Source: Methanobacteriota archaeon
GTDB taxonomy: Archaea; Thermoplasmatota; Poseidoniia; Poseidoniales; Poseidoniaceae
Assembly (NCBI GenBank): GCA_002727485.1
Contig: PBXE01000048.1
Location: 1,987 to 10,969 of the forward strand
Length of the DNA stretch: 8,983 bases
Reading direction: 5' to 3'
The translations under genes were made by a program, and so were the position numbers. Below are positions 1 through 6,955 of the stretch, piece after piece. The first letter of the stretch is position 1. Each line of letters begins with the position of its first letter. The notes under the pieces were generated by a model. It saw nothing but the letters and a program-made list of their open reading frames with translations, made no database searches and was not told the DNA's origin.

Positions 1-551
1 TCATTCTGTATTCTGTTACAATCTACAAATAGTTTCAGATTACCTAATTCATGGTGTGCTGATGCCATTGCAGCTTCCCATACGCTACCTTCTTGAATTT
101 CGCCATCTCCTACCATGACGAAGATAGTTCTGTCAGAACCTTCGAGTTTTGCTGCTACAGCACACCCCATTCCGAAAGATAGTCCCATTCCCAGGCTTCC
201 TGCTGAAAAATCTACACCAGGGCACCATTTCATATCGACGTGACCTTGACAAACCCCTCCTTTTACTCTGTATGATTTCAAATCGTCCTTAGTGATGAAA
301 CCGGCTTCTGCTAACACTGCATACATTCCAGGAGAAGCATGTCCTTTTGAGAGAATAAATCTGTCTCTATCACTCCAATCTGGGTCATCTGGCTTTACGT
401 TTAGCCTACCTCCGTACAGAGCGGATAATATGTCTATTTCTGATAATGAACCTCCGGGATGCCCTGCTTGAGCCCTGTGGGTCATTTTACAAATTTCGAT
501 TCTGCATTTTCTTGCCATTTCTTCAAGTTCAGCGATTGATTTTGACGACAT
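1..551 (-). CDS. Transketolase, N-terminal subunit (partial; 3' end beyond window)
   Basis: This is the thiamine-diphosphate-binding half of a split transketolase, the arrangement common in archaea, where a separate C-terminal subunit completes the enzyme. Transketolase moves two-carbon units between sugar phosphates in the cytoplasm and supplies ribose 5-phosphate and erythrose 4-phosphate. The window holds 183 codons from the ATG at 549-551; the frame stays open to the left edge, so the end is missing. Visible motifs are AGHPGGSLS (residues 29-37), KGHASP (69-74), a glycine-rich stretch around 117-129, and the cofactor motif beginning GDGEIQEG (148-155) and closing with NRIQN (179-183). The ATG fits the family, because the helix before AGHPGG has its usual length; the upstream frame meets a stop at 591-593 and offers only a TTG at 564-566. 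No strong Shine-Dalgarno site is seen. The C-terminal subunit would be expected just beyond the left edge, but this cannot be checked here. A dihydroxyacetone or sulfo-sugar transketolase relative cannot be excluded. Confidence 0.93.
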   Translation of the reverse strand, partial: MSSKSIAELEEMARKCRIEICKMTHRAQAGHPGGSLSEIDILSALYGGRLNVKPDDPDWSDRDRFILSKGHASPGMYAVLAEAGFITKDDLKSYRVKGGVCQGHVDMKWCPGVDFSAGSLGMGLSFGMGCAVAAKLEGSDRTIFVMVGDGEIQEGSVWEAAMASAHHELGNLKLFVDCNRIQN

Positions 552-570
552 TACTATCCCGGCCAAGCAG

Positions 571-601
571 ATGGTTTTGACTATGGCCTTTCATGGTTTT
601 G
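571..601. repeat. Short direct repeat, 9 bases, 22-base period
   Basis: ATGGTTTTG occurs at 571-579 and again at 593-601 (CAAAACCAT on the transcribed strand). The copies start 22 bases apart, about two turns of the helix, so both would face the same side of the DNA. They lie between the candidate TATA box and the transketolase start, spanning the predicted transcription start. This could be an operator for a regulator of the transketolase gene, but two 9-base copies in an AT-rich gap may be chance. Confidence 0.3.
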
Positions 602-613
602 CTCGATATTATC

Positions 614-625
614 CCAATTATACAC
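614..625 (-). promoter_or_regulatory. Candidate TATA box for the transketolase gene
   Basis: On the minus strand this reads TGTATAATTG, a plausible archaeal TATA element. Transcription would start about 25 bases downstream, near 590-596, giving a leader of about 40 bases before the ATG at 551. A second AT-rich candidate, GATAATATCG at about 603-612, would place the start nearer 580. Base composition is AT-rich here, so the assignment is tentative. Confidence 0.35.
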
Positions 626-698
626 AGGGAAATATCGTTACTCCATTGATATTAATTCTTGAGATTTAGTTTAAGCAGCACTTTTCTAAGAAAACCAA

Positions 699-2828
699 TC
701 AAGTTTTTGGAGGGCTTAAAGCAGTCTTCAACTTCTTGGCAGCATCTGATAACACATACATTGTGTCAGAAAACAGGTTTCCTTTTTTTGGTAATGACCG
801 AGCAGATAGCATAACGAAAACCATTACGAACCATGCAAAGAATAACAAAGAAAGTCCGTAATTCAAAGTCCCAATTCCTCCAAACCAATCTGAAGGAATA
901 ATTCCATTATCTGGCCACTTTTTATCTGCCACAATGAATATCGCTAGTAAAACACCCATCAAGCTCTCACCTGCAATGAATCCAGCTCCGATTAATACAC
1001 CCTTATCCTGAACTTCTTTCACAGCTTCTTTTGCAGGTTTTGACATCTCACCATCTAAAGTCCCATCAACTCTTAATCGCGCACTGGATAATAAAATGTG
1101 TGATATAATTCCGCCAGCCATAATTGGAACGCTAAGGGTAAGCGGCAGATATATCCCGATTGCAACACTCATCACTGGCATTGCTAGTCTGATTAGTATA
1201 ACTGCAATAATAGCACCCAAGAATACCATGGGCAAATTCAGACTTCCTCCAAATGCCCCCTCAACAATTGCTCCAATGAGTTCGGCTTGCGGAGCATATA
1301 GTGCATCACCACAGTTGTATAAACCATCGACAGGCGCCCCAGCAGGTAAATCAGAAGATTCGATAATCCTTGTATTAGTATCTTCACATGCAGATTTAGA
1401 AATTTGGAAAGCTTCATGCAAAATAGAAAGAACTGGACCTATTACCATTGCTCCAACAATAACTCCAATGATTTCAGCAGTCTGCTGTCTCCAAGGTGTT
1501 GCACCAACCATGTGCCCAGTTTTCAAATCCTGCATTACATCTCCTGCTATTGCTGCGGAAGTAGCAACAATAGCTGCAATGAACATTGTTGCTATCATCA
1601 TATCTGTTTGGCTCATATTCAATATTAAACCGCCAACTACCCAAACCAATCCTATTGTGAACAGCAGCGTTGCTATAGTCATACCAGAAACTGGTGAGTT
1701 TGATGATCCCACAACCCCTGCAATATATCCTGCAACAGCCGCAAAGAAAAATGAGACTACGGCTAAGAATAAAGCTCCGGCTAATGCCATGACTAAACTA
1801 CCTGTGGCGTACCAATAAAATAGGAAAATTAACACAACTAAAATTCCACAGACAACTAGAACTTTATCCAATGGTATGTCAACTTCTGTTCTTGATTGAT
1901 GTGTATCATTTGAATCTCCTTTCTTGAATGACTTACTTAACCCTTCAATTATGGTTTTTCTCATAGACCAAAGTGTGTATACTCCACCAACTACCATGGC
2001 TCCTACACCTACGTATCTTATTTGGTCTGACCAAACTTGAGAATAGTCTTTCACATTTATTGATACCAAAAATCCTGATTCATTTGGAAATCCATTCATC
2101 AATCCGTAAATTGGAACTAATAGTCCAAATCCAATGACCCCACCTAGAAATATGAAGGATGCGATCCTAATCCCAACAATATAACCTACTGACAATAGCG
2201 CAAGAGATAATTCTCCTCCTGCATATAACCTGGTTCCAAGTGCAGTTCCTAACCCTTCAACATGTGAATGTGTTGCTTTGAAGGCTTTAACCATCCATCC
2301 AAACGTAGCGCCAATAATTAATGCGTATACAATAGCAATTAATCCAGATCCACCCTTTTCACCAGCAACCAATACTTCTCTACAAGCGACCCCTTCAGGA
2401 TATGGAAGTGCTTCTTCAACAATGAAAAGCCTTCGCAGTGCAATTGTAAACATGGTGCCGAGTATACCACCTAAAATAGCAATAAGGAATGTCTCAAGCC
2501 ATTGAATGTCTGTCCAAATTCCTATTACTAAAAGTGCAGGTACAGTGAATATAACACCTGCAGCTAAAGATTCTCCCGCACTTGCCATAGTTTGAACTGA
2601 GTTATTTTCTAAAATTGTAACATCTTTAAATTTGAAACCTCTGAGAATCAACATGCTCATAACTGCTGCTGGTATAGAGGCGGAAACAGTCATTCCAACA
2701 TAAAGCCCAAGGTAGGCGTTAGCGGCTGTCATTAAGCCTCCAAGTAAAATTCCAATTATTATGACACGAACTGTTAATTCCTTAATATTGGCCTCTGCTG
2801 GAACCCATGGTTCTCCAACGCCCGCCAT
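699..2828 (-). CDS. OPT/YSL-family membrane transporter (oligopeptide or metal-chelate uptake)
   Basis: This is a 709-residue integral membrane protein of the OPT superfamily, prokaryotic branch. Members import oligopeptides or metal chelates, usually proton-coupled; the substrate here cannot be told from sequence. The first recognisable block is PWVPAEANIKELTVR (7-21), followed by ANAYLGLYVGMTVSASIP (36-53), NNSVQTMASAGES (75-87), LPYPEGVACREVL (141-153), GSSNSPVSGMTIATLL (374-389), the GDVMQDLKTGHMVGATP block (429-445) and GAGFIAGESLMGV (613-625). Hydrophobic segments run through nearly the whole length, broken by a charged loop near 297-320 and a polar loop near 471-515 with cysteines at 481 and 506. 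The ATG at 2826-2828 is chosen because the family homology begins directly after it and a TATA-like element lies upstream at suitable distance. An in-frame ATG at 2898-2900 would add 24 residues of non-family sequence, and the frame continues into the divergent ATPase gene, which is implausible. The gene is divergent from the cation ATPase and followed by the transketolase gene. Confidence 0.93.
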   Translation of the reverse strand: MAGVGEPWVPAEANIKELTVRVIIIGILLGGLMTAANAYLGLYVGMTVSASIPAAVMSMLILRGFKFKDVTILENNSVQTMASAGESLAAGVIFTVPALLVIGIWTDIQWLETFLIAILGGILGTMFTIALRRLFIVEEALPYPEGVACREVLVAGEKGGSGLIAIVYALIIGATFGWMVKAFKATHSHVEGLGTALGTRLYAGGELSLALLSVGYIVGIRIASFIFLGGVIGFGLLVPIYGLMNGFPNESGFLVSINVKDYSQVWSDQIRYVGVGAMVVGGVYTLWSMRKTIIEGLSKSFKKGDSNDTHQSRTEVDIPLDKVLVVCGILVVLIFLFYWYATGSLVMALAGALFLAVVSFFFAAVAGYIAGVVGSSNSPVSGMTIATLLFTIGLVWVVGGLILNMSQTDMMIATMFIAAIVATSAAIAGDVMQDLKTGHMVGATPWRQQTAEIIGVIVGAMVIGPVLSILHEAFQISKSACEDTNTRIIESSDLPAGAPVDGLYNCGDALYAPQAELIGAIVEGAFGGSLNLPMVFLGAIIAVILIRLAMPVMSVAIGIYLPLTLSVPIMAGGIISHILLSSARLRVDGTLDGEMSKPAKEAVKEVQDKGVLIGAGFIAGESLMGVLLAIFIVADKKWPDNGIIPSDWFGGIGTLNYGLSLLFFAWFVMVFVMLSARSLPKKGNLFSDTMYVLSDAAKKLKTALSPPKT

Positions 2829-2867
2829 AGTACCGGGAGTTGCGCACTCTTTGTCAATCAATCGGAG

Positions 2868-2880
2868 TGAATATTTTGGA
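2868..2880 (-). promoter_or_regulatory. Candidate TATA box for the OPT transporter gene
   Basis: The minus strand reads TCCAAAATATTCA. With a spacing of about 25 bases, transcription would begin near 2849, about 20 bases before the ATG at 2828. This supports that ATG over the in-frame ATG at 2900, which would lie upstream of the box. The assignment rests only on position and AT content. Confidence 0.4.
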
Positions 2881-2895
2881 ACACCCACCCGTATA

Positions 2896-2905
2896 ATCAT
2901 ATATT
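2896..2905 (+). promoter_or_regulatory. Candidate TATA box for the ATPase-mqnE-mqnA operon
   Basis: The sequence ATCATATATT lies about 40 bases before the GTG start at 2944. A start of transcription about 25 bases downstream, near 2927, gives a leader of about 17 bases. A stop codon (TGA, 2941-2943) directly precedes the GTG in frame, so the protein cannot begin further upstream. The same island could also serve the leftward OPT gene. Confidence 0.4.
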
Positions 2906-2943
2906 GAGTTGGATTAGCAGGCTTGCACAGGTTGGTGTGTTGA

Positions 2944-5727
2944 GTGGATGACAAAAATTGGCATTCTAAAAAAATCGATAATCTACTAGTTGATTTTGAT
3001 ACTCCAGTTACTGGTTTATCTACAGATGAGGCCAACGCTAGGCTGGACAAGTACGGACAAAATAAACTCAAAGAGCCCGAAAAAACATCAGCCTTTATTC
3101 GTTTTATCTCTCAGTATAATGATCCTTTGAATTATTTACTTATTGGCGCTGCAATACTTGCTTTAGCCATTCATCCTGACAAACCTGGAGATTCCATTTT
3201 TATTGCATTAGTATTAACGGCAAATGCGTTTTTTGGGTTCTGGCAAGAAAACAAAGCAGAACAAGAAATGGGCGCTCTCAAGAAAATGACAATTTCTCGA
3301 TGTGTTGTTTGTAGAGACGGCGTCGAGTATGAAATAAGTACAACCGAACTAGTTCCAGGTGATTTGGTCAAAGTCGAGGAAGGTCTAAAGGTTCCAGCAG
3401 ATATGAGAGTAACTGAATCTTGGCAATGTAAGGTGGATGAATCTGCTCTTACCGGGGAATCTGTACCAACCAAATTGACTCTAGATTCGTTACCTCCTGA
3501 GACATTGTTGGCCGACAGAACAAATATGCTATACATGGGTACAACTATCTCAACTGGGCGTGCTGTTGGAATTGTAACTGATACAGGAATGTCTACTGAA
3601 TTGGGTAAGATTGCATCGGATATAGCAGATGCTGCAACACCAAAAACACCGTTAGAACACAAACTTGAATCACTCGGTAAATTCTTAGGTTTCATCGCAT
3701 TAATCGTCGCTGTATTGCTTCTTTCTATTGAAATGGTACTTGCATATGTTGACTCAAAAGATATGTTAGAGGCAGCATCTGCACAATTTTTGATTGCGAT
3801 ATCTATTTTCGTAGCGATAGTACCAGAAGGTCTCCCAATTATATTGGTAACTACCTTATCGATTGGGATGAGAAATATGGCTCGTCACAAAGCTATTATT
3901 CGTAGAATGAAAGCCGTTGAAACACTAGGATCTACGACAGTTATTTGCACCGATAAAACGGGAACACTTACAAAAAACCAAATGACTGTAAGACAATTCA
4001 TGACTCCGATTTCAACATATGGTGTAAGTGGGGAAGGGTTCGAACCATCTGGTACTCTTACTTCAGACAAAGTGGAACTTTCGGATGATGAGATGTCTAA
4101 ACTCCAAGGCGACTTAGGATTCAGGTTAGCTGCGGCATGCCTTTCATTGTGTCACAATTCTCAGATCGCAGAAATTGATGGTCAATGGTCGGCAATAGGT
4201 GACCCAACTGATAGTGCCTGTGCCGTATTAGGCTACAAGATAAACGGCTCCGTCCAAAAGTTCGCGCAAAGACATCCTAGAAAGCATGAATTTTTCTTTG
4301 ACAGCATGCGGAAAAGAATGTCAGTAGTACACGAATACGAAGGAAGCGACTGGATATTTTCTAAAGGTGGAGCTGGTGGATTCAAGGAGTTAGTTAAGTG
4401 GAAAATTTCTAACGGTGAGATCGTACCAATCGAGCCAGATGATTACCAATCTGCTTATGATGCCAACAAAGATATGGCTAGTAAAGCAATGAGAGTTATC
4501 GCACTTTGCGCTAGGAAGGTCGAAGAAAATGAAGACATCACTAACATGGAGACGATGGAGAATGATTTAATTTTCTTGGGAATGGTTGGTATAATCGACC
4601 CACCTAGAGCCGAGGTTTACGACGCTATATTGAGATGTAAAAAGGCAGGTATACATGTGAAAATGATAACTGGAGATCAACACATGACCGCTCAAGCAAT
4701 AGGTGAAGATTTGCAAATTACAAAACCACACAGAGAAGCAGTTGGAGGAGAGCAACTAGGTGAGATGGAAGATGATGAATTAATTGATGTTGCAGAAAAA
4801 ACATCAATATTCAGCAGAGTTACGCCGGAACAAAAAATGAGGATTGTTACGGCATTGCAAGACAAAGGAGAGGTCGTTGCGATGACTGGAGATGGTGTAA
4901 ATGACGCTCCAGCATTGTCTCGCGCTAACATTGGTATCTCGATGGGAATAGCAGGAACAGATGTTGCCAAAGACGCTTCAGATATGGTCTTACAAGACGA
5001 CAACTTTGCTAATATTGTCAATGCTGTTGAGGAAGGGAGGAAGATATATGCAAACATTAGGAACTTTGTTAGATACCAAGTATCTACAAACGTTGCAGCA
5101 GTAGCATTACTTATTTTTGCTACATTGGTATTTGATTTACCACTACCATTGACAGCAACTCAAATTTTAGTTATCAATATTCTAATGGATGGACCTCCGG
5201 CTGTAGCCTTGGGTGTAGAAAAAAGTCACAACAATGTCATGGACAGGCCGCCGCGACCTGTAGATGAATCAATGCCAAATATGACAGATTTGATTTTGAT
5301 ATTTTACTTAGGAGCTGTAATGGTAATAGGAACAATACTTGTTTATTCACTAGCATATCAAAACGGAGATAAAGAATATGCAAGAACGATGTGTTTCAGC
5401 GTATTTGTACTGTTTCAATTGTTCAATGTGATGAATTGTAGAAGTAGTGAGGATAGCGTCTTTAAGTTAGGTCTATTTTCTAATCGTGCAATTTACTTGG
5501 CGTTCCTATTCTCCTCGGTATTACTGCTAGGGATTGTACAGTTTGGGTACGTTACTATACCATTCACAAATATTGCTATCAGTAGCCTTCTTTCAACAAC
5601 ACCATTGAACCAATCTGATTGGTTTATTGTGATATTTGTGGCTAGTTCAGTATTCGTAATTGAAGAGTTTAGAAAGTTCATGGCAAATACAGGGTTCTTT
5701 AGTGTATCAACAAACCGCCGTGTTTAG
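2944..5727 (+). CDS. P-type cation-transporting ATPase, Ca2+/Mn2+ class (type IIA, Pmr1/SPCA-like)
   Basis: This 927-residue P-type ATPase pumps a cation, most likely Ca2+ (possibly Mn2+), out of the cytoplasm using ATP. Domains in order: N-terminal cation-ATPase domain (from W6), M1-M2 (about 61-100), actuator domain with TGES (170-173), M3-M4 (247-303) with PEGLP (294-298), phosphorylation motif DKTGT with D337 as the phosphorylated aspartate, nucleotide-binding domain (GDPTD 419-423; K474 in place of the KGA lysine, though the local sequence is KGGAGG), hinge TGDGVND (648-654), and M5-M10 (about 712-907). M6 reads NILMDGPPAVALG (745-757). N745 and D749, with E295, match the single ion site retained in Pmr1; the M5 glutamate of the second SERCA site is alanine (A719). 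The usual Na+/K+-ATPase features are not evident. The GTG start follows a TGA stop directly, and homology begins six residues in. The gene heads a tight unit with mqnE, 8 bases downstream. Function as a Ca2+-type pump is inferred from family; the exact ion is open. Confidence 0.93.
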   Translation: MDDKNWHSKKIDNLLVDFDTPVTGLSTDEANARLDKYGQNKLKEPEKTSAFIRFISQYNDPLNYLLIGAAILALAIHPDKPGDSIFIALVLTANAFFGFWQENKAEQEMGALKKMTISRCVVCRDGVEYEISTTELVPGDLVKVEEGLKVPADMRVTESWQCKVDESALTGESVPTKLTLDSLPPETLLADRTNMLYMGTTISTGRAVGIVTDTGMSTELGKIASDIADAATPKTPLEHKLESLGKFLGFIALIVAVLLLSIEMVLAYVDSKDMLEAASAQFLIAISIFVAIVPEGLPIILVTTLSIGMRNMARHKAIIRRMKAVETLGSTTVICTDKTGTLTKNQMTVRQFMTPISTYGVSGEGFEPSGTLTSDKVELSDDEMSKLQGDLGFRLAAACLSLCHNSQIAEIDGQWSAIGDPTDSACAVLGYKINGSVQKFAQRHPRKHEFFFDSMRKRMSVVHEYEGSDWIFSKGGAGGFKELVKWKISNGEIVPIEPDDYQSAYDANKDMASKAMRVIALCARKVEENEDITNMETMENDLIFLGMVGIIDPPRAEVYDAILRCKKAGIHVKMITGDQHMTAQAIGEDLQITKPHREAVGGEQLGEMEDDELIDVAEKTSIFSRVTPEQKMRIVTALQDKGEVVAMTGDGVNDAPALSRANIGISMGIAGTDVAKDASDMVLQDDNFANIVNAVEEGRKIYANIRNFVRYQVSTNVAAVALLIFATLVFDLPLPLTATQILVINILMDGPPAVALGVEKSHNNVMDRPPRPVDESMPNMTDLILIFYLGAVMVIGTILVYSLAYQNGDKEYARTMCFSVFVLFQLFNVMNCRSSEDSVFKLGLFSNRAIYLAFLFSSVLLLGIVQFGYVTIPFTNIAISSLLSTTPLNQSDWFIVIFVASSVFVIEEFRKFMANTGFFSVSTNRRV

Positions 5728-5731
5728 GGGT
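5725..5731 (+). promoter_or_regulatory. Shine-Dalgarno of mqnE, embedded in the ATPase stop codon
   Basis: TAGGGGT includes the TAG stop of the ATPase gene, and GGGGT can pair with the archaeal 16S rRNA tail, using one G-U pair. It ends 4 bases before the TTG at 5736, the same spacing as at the next junction. This is the main reason to prefer the TTG over the in-frame ATG at 5766, which has no such site. Confidence 0.6.
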
Positions 5732-5735
5732 CGAA

Positions 5736-6947
5736 TTGAAAAGCATAATATCAAGCCGAAGTATCATGCAAGCAGGTGTTGCCCGAGATTGGCAGGAACT
5801 GCTTTCATCATCTTTAGAAAGAGAAGACTGGCCAAATGAACTTGCCTCAATTGTCCGAAAATTATCTATCGGAGAACCAATTAATCGGGCAGACGCTCAT
5901 GTCTTGTTTCAATACAGAGATCTAAACACTATCGGCAAGTTAGCCAATTTAGTTAAGAGGTCAATGTTTGGTTCAAAGGTTTTCTTTAATCACAATGTAC
6001 ACATAAACCAAACGAACATTTGCACCTTAGCGTGCAAATTCTGTGCTTTCAGGAGGGGAAGAAGAGCAGATGATGCTTATCAGATGGAAGTTCAAGATTA
6101 CCTCGATGACCTCAATCAATATGCCGATTATGTCGATGAAGTTCATTCAGTAGGTGGATTGCATCCAGATTGGGGTATAGAGCATTATGAATTACTCTTC
6201 TCTGAGACAAAAAATAAATTTCCAAATATACACATTAAAGCATTGACTGCAGTCGAAATAAAACATATTGCCAATCTATCGAATATTTCAATTCATGAAA
6301 CATTGTTGCGACTGAAAAAAGCAGGTCTCGGTTCATTGCCTGGAGGCGGTGCCGAAATTTTGGACGATGATGTAAGGAAGATTATATGCAATGGAAAAGA
6401 GTCATCTTCCGAGTACTTAGAAATTCATGGCACTGCCCATTCAATCGGCATGCCAACCAATTGCACAATGTTATTCGGGACTGTAGAATCCATCGACCAA
6501 AGAATAACTCATCTGCTAAAATTAAGAGCACAACAACATGAATCAAAGGGCTTCCAATGTTTTGTACCTTATCCGTTTTTACCAGATTCCTCAAGATTAC
6601 CACAAGCGCAATTAGCTTCTGGCTCAGAAATATTACGAGTTATAGCAATATCACGAATAATCCTAACAAATATACCGCACATAAAGGCGTATAGAATGAA
6701 TATCGGGGATGAATTAGCAGAATTAGCCTTAAATTTTGGAGCAGATGATATCGATGGCACCGTTCAAAAAGAGTCGATTATGCATCTAGCAGGATCGACT
6801 ACACCATTGAACCATGATAAGAACAAATTGGCAAAAATTATCGAAAACGCAGGATTAATTCCGATATTGAGAAATACAATTTACACAGAGTTTGAAGAAT
6901 ACAAACCTCCAAAAACGATAGTCAAATCCAAACTACCAATGGCTTAG
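5736..6947 (+). CDS. mqnE: Aminofutalosine synthase (radical SAM, menaquinone biosynthesis)
   Basis: MqnE catalyses the second step of futalosine-route menaquinone synthesis. It adds the SAM-derived 5'-deoxyadenosyl radical to the MqnA product, giving aminofutalosine. The protein has 403 residues. The radical SAM cluster motif CxxxCxxC is C96, C100 and C103, within NICTLACKFCAF. Further family marks are EVHSVGGLHP (135-144), HIKALTAVEI (166-175), the hallmark SLPGGGAEIL (200-209), CTMLFGTVE (243-251) and GADDIDGTV (335-343) near the C-terminus. The EVHSVGG, SLPGGGAEIL and ADDIDGTV forms fit MqnE better than its paralogue MqnC or the F420 enzyme CofH. The first 35 or so residues are an unconserved-looking extension. 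The TTG start is chosen for its Shine-Dalgarno site; starting at the ATG at 5766 would give 393 residues. The gene lies 8 bases after the ATPase gene and 8 bases before mqnA, the preceding enzyme in the pathway. Confidence 0.92.
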   Translation: MKSIISSRSIMQAGVARDWQELLSSSLEREDWPNELASIVRKLSIGEPINRADAHVLFQYRDLNTIGKLANLVKRSMFGSKVFFNHNVHINQTNICTLACKFCAFRRGRRADDAYQMEVQDYLDDLNQYADYVDEVHSVGGLHPDWGIEHYELLFSETKNKFPNIHIKALTAVEIKHIANLSNISIHETLLRLKKAGLGSLPGGGAEILDDDVRKIICNGKESSSEYLEIHGTAHSIGMPTNCTMLFGTVESIDQRITHLLKLRAQQHESKGFQCFVPYPFLPDSSRLPQAQLASGSEILRVIAISRIILTNIPHIKAYRMNIGDELAELALNFGADDIDGTVQKESIMHLAGSTTPLNHDKNKLAKIIENAGLIPILRNTIYTEFEEYKPPKTIVKSKLPMA

Positions 6948-6951
6948 GTGA
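6946..6951 (+). promoter_or_regulatory. Shine-Dalgarno of mqnA, overlapping the mqnE stop codon
   Basis: AGGTGA shares its first two bases with the TAG stop of mqnE and ends 4 bases before the ATG at 6956. It is an exact match to part of the archaeal consensus GGAGGTGA. The arrangement favours translational coupling of mqnA to mqnE. Confidence 0.7.
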
Positions 6952-6955
6952 AATA

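Larger units (their letters stand above)
552..698 (-). promoter_or_regulatory. Intergenic region upstream of the transketolase gene
   Basis: This 147-base gap lies between the end of the OPT transporter gene and the transketolase start, both on the minus strand. The part next to the OPT stop is T-rich on the minus strand (the run TTGGTTTTCTT just after the stop), which could act as an archaeal oligo-T terminator, though no stem is evident. The middle holds TATA-like sequences, and the part nearest the transketolase start holds a direct repeat. I see no small open frame or RNA gene in it. Its length suggests the transketolase gene has its own promoter rather than depending on read-through. Confidence 0.5.
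2829..2943. promoter_or_regulatory. Bidirectional promoter region between OPT transporter and cation ATPase
   Basis: This 115-base gap separates two divergently read transport genes, so both promoters must sit here unless they lie inside coding sequence. It contains two AT-rich islands: 2868-2880, best placed for the leftward gene, and 2891-2905, best placed for the rightward gene. Both predicted leaders are short, about 15-25 bases, and neither start has a strong Shine-Dalgarno sequence, matching the archaeal pattern for first genes of transcripts. No clear inverted repeat for a repressor was found. Confidence 0.6.

Noticed and set aside
1096..1818. Open frame of 240 codons on the plus strand opposite the OPT gene
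   Set aside because: It is antisense to a clearly conserved membrane protein, and its composition (many I, A, T, P) is what the complement of hydrophobic codons gives. No motif or start signal supports it.
2829..3071. N-terminal extension of the OPT transporter by up to 81 residues into the divergent ATPase gene
   Set aside because: The extension has no family similarity, runs antisense through the start of a well-supported ATPase gene, and crosses both candidate TATA boxes; homology starts right after the ATG at 2828.
5736..6947. Identity as MqnC or CofH instead of MqnE
   Set aside because: SLPGGGAEIL, HIKALTAVEI and GADDIDGTV together fit MqnE, and the adjacent mqnA gene encodes the enzyme making its substrate.
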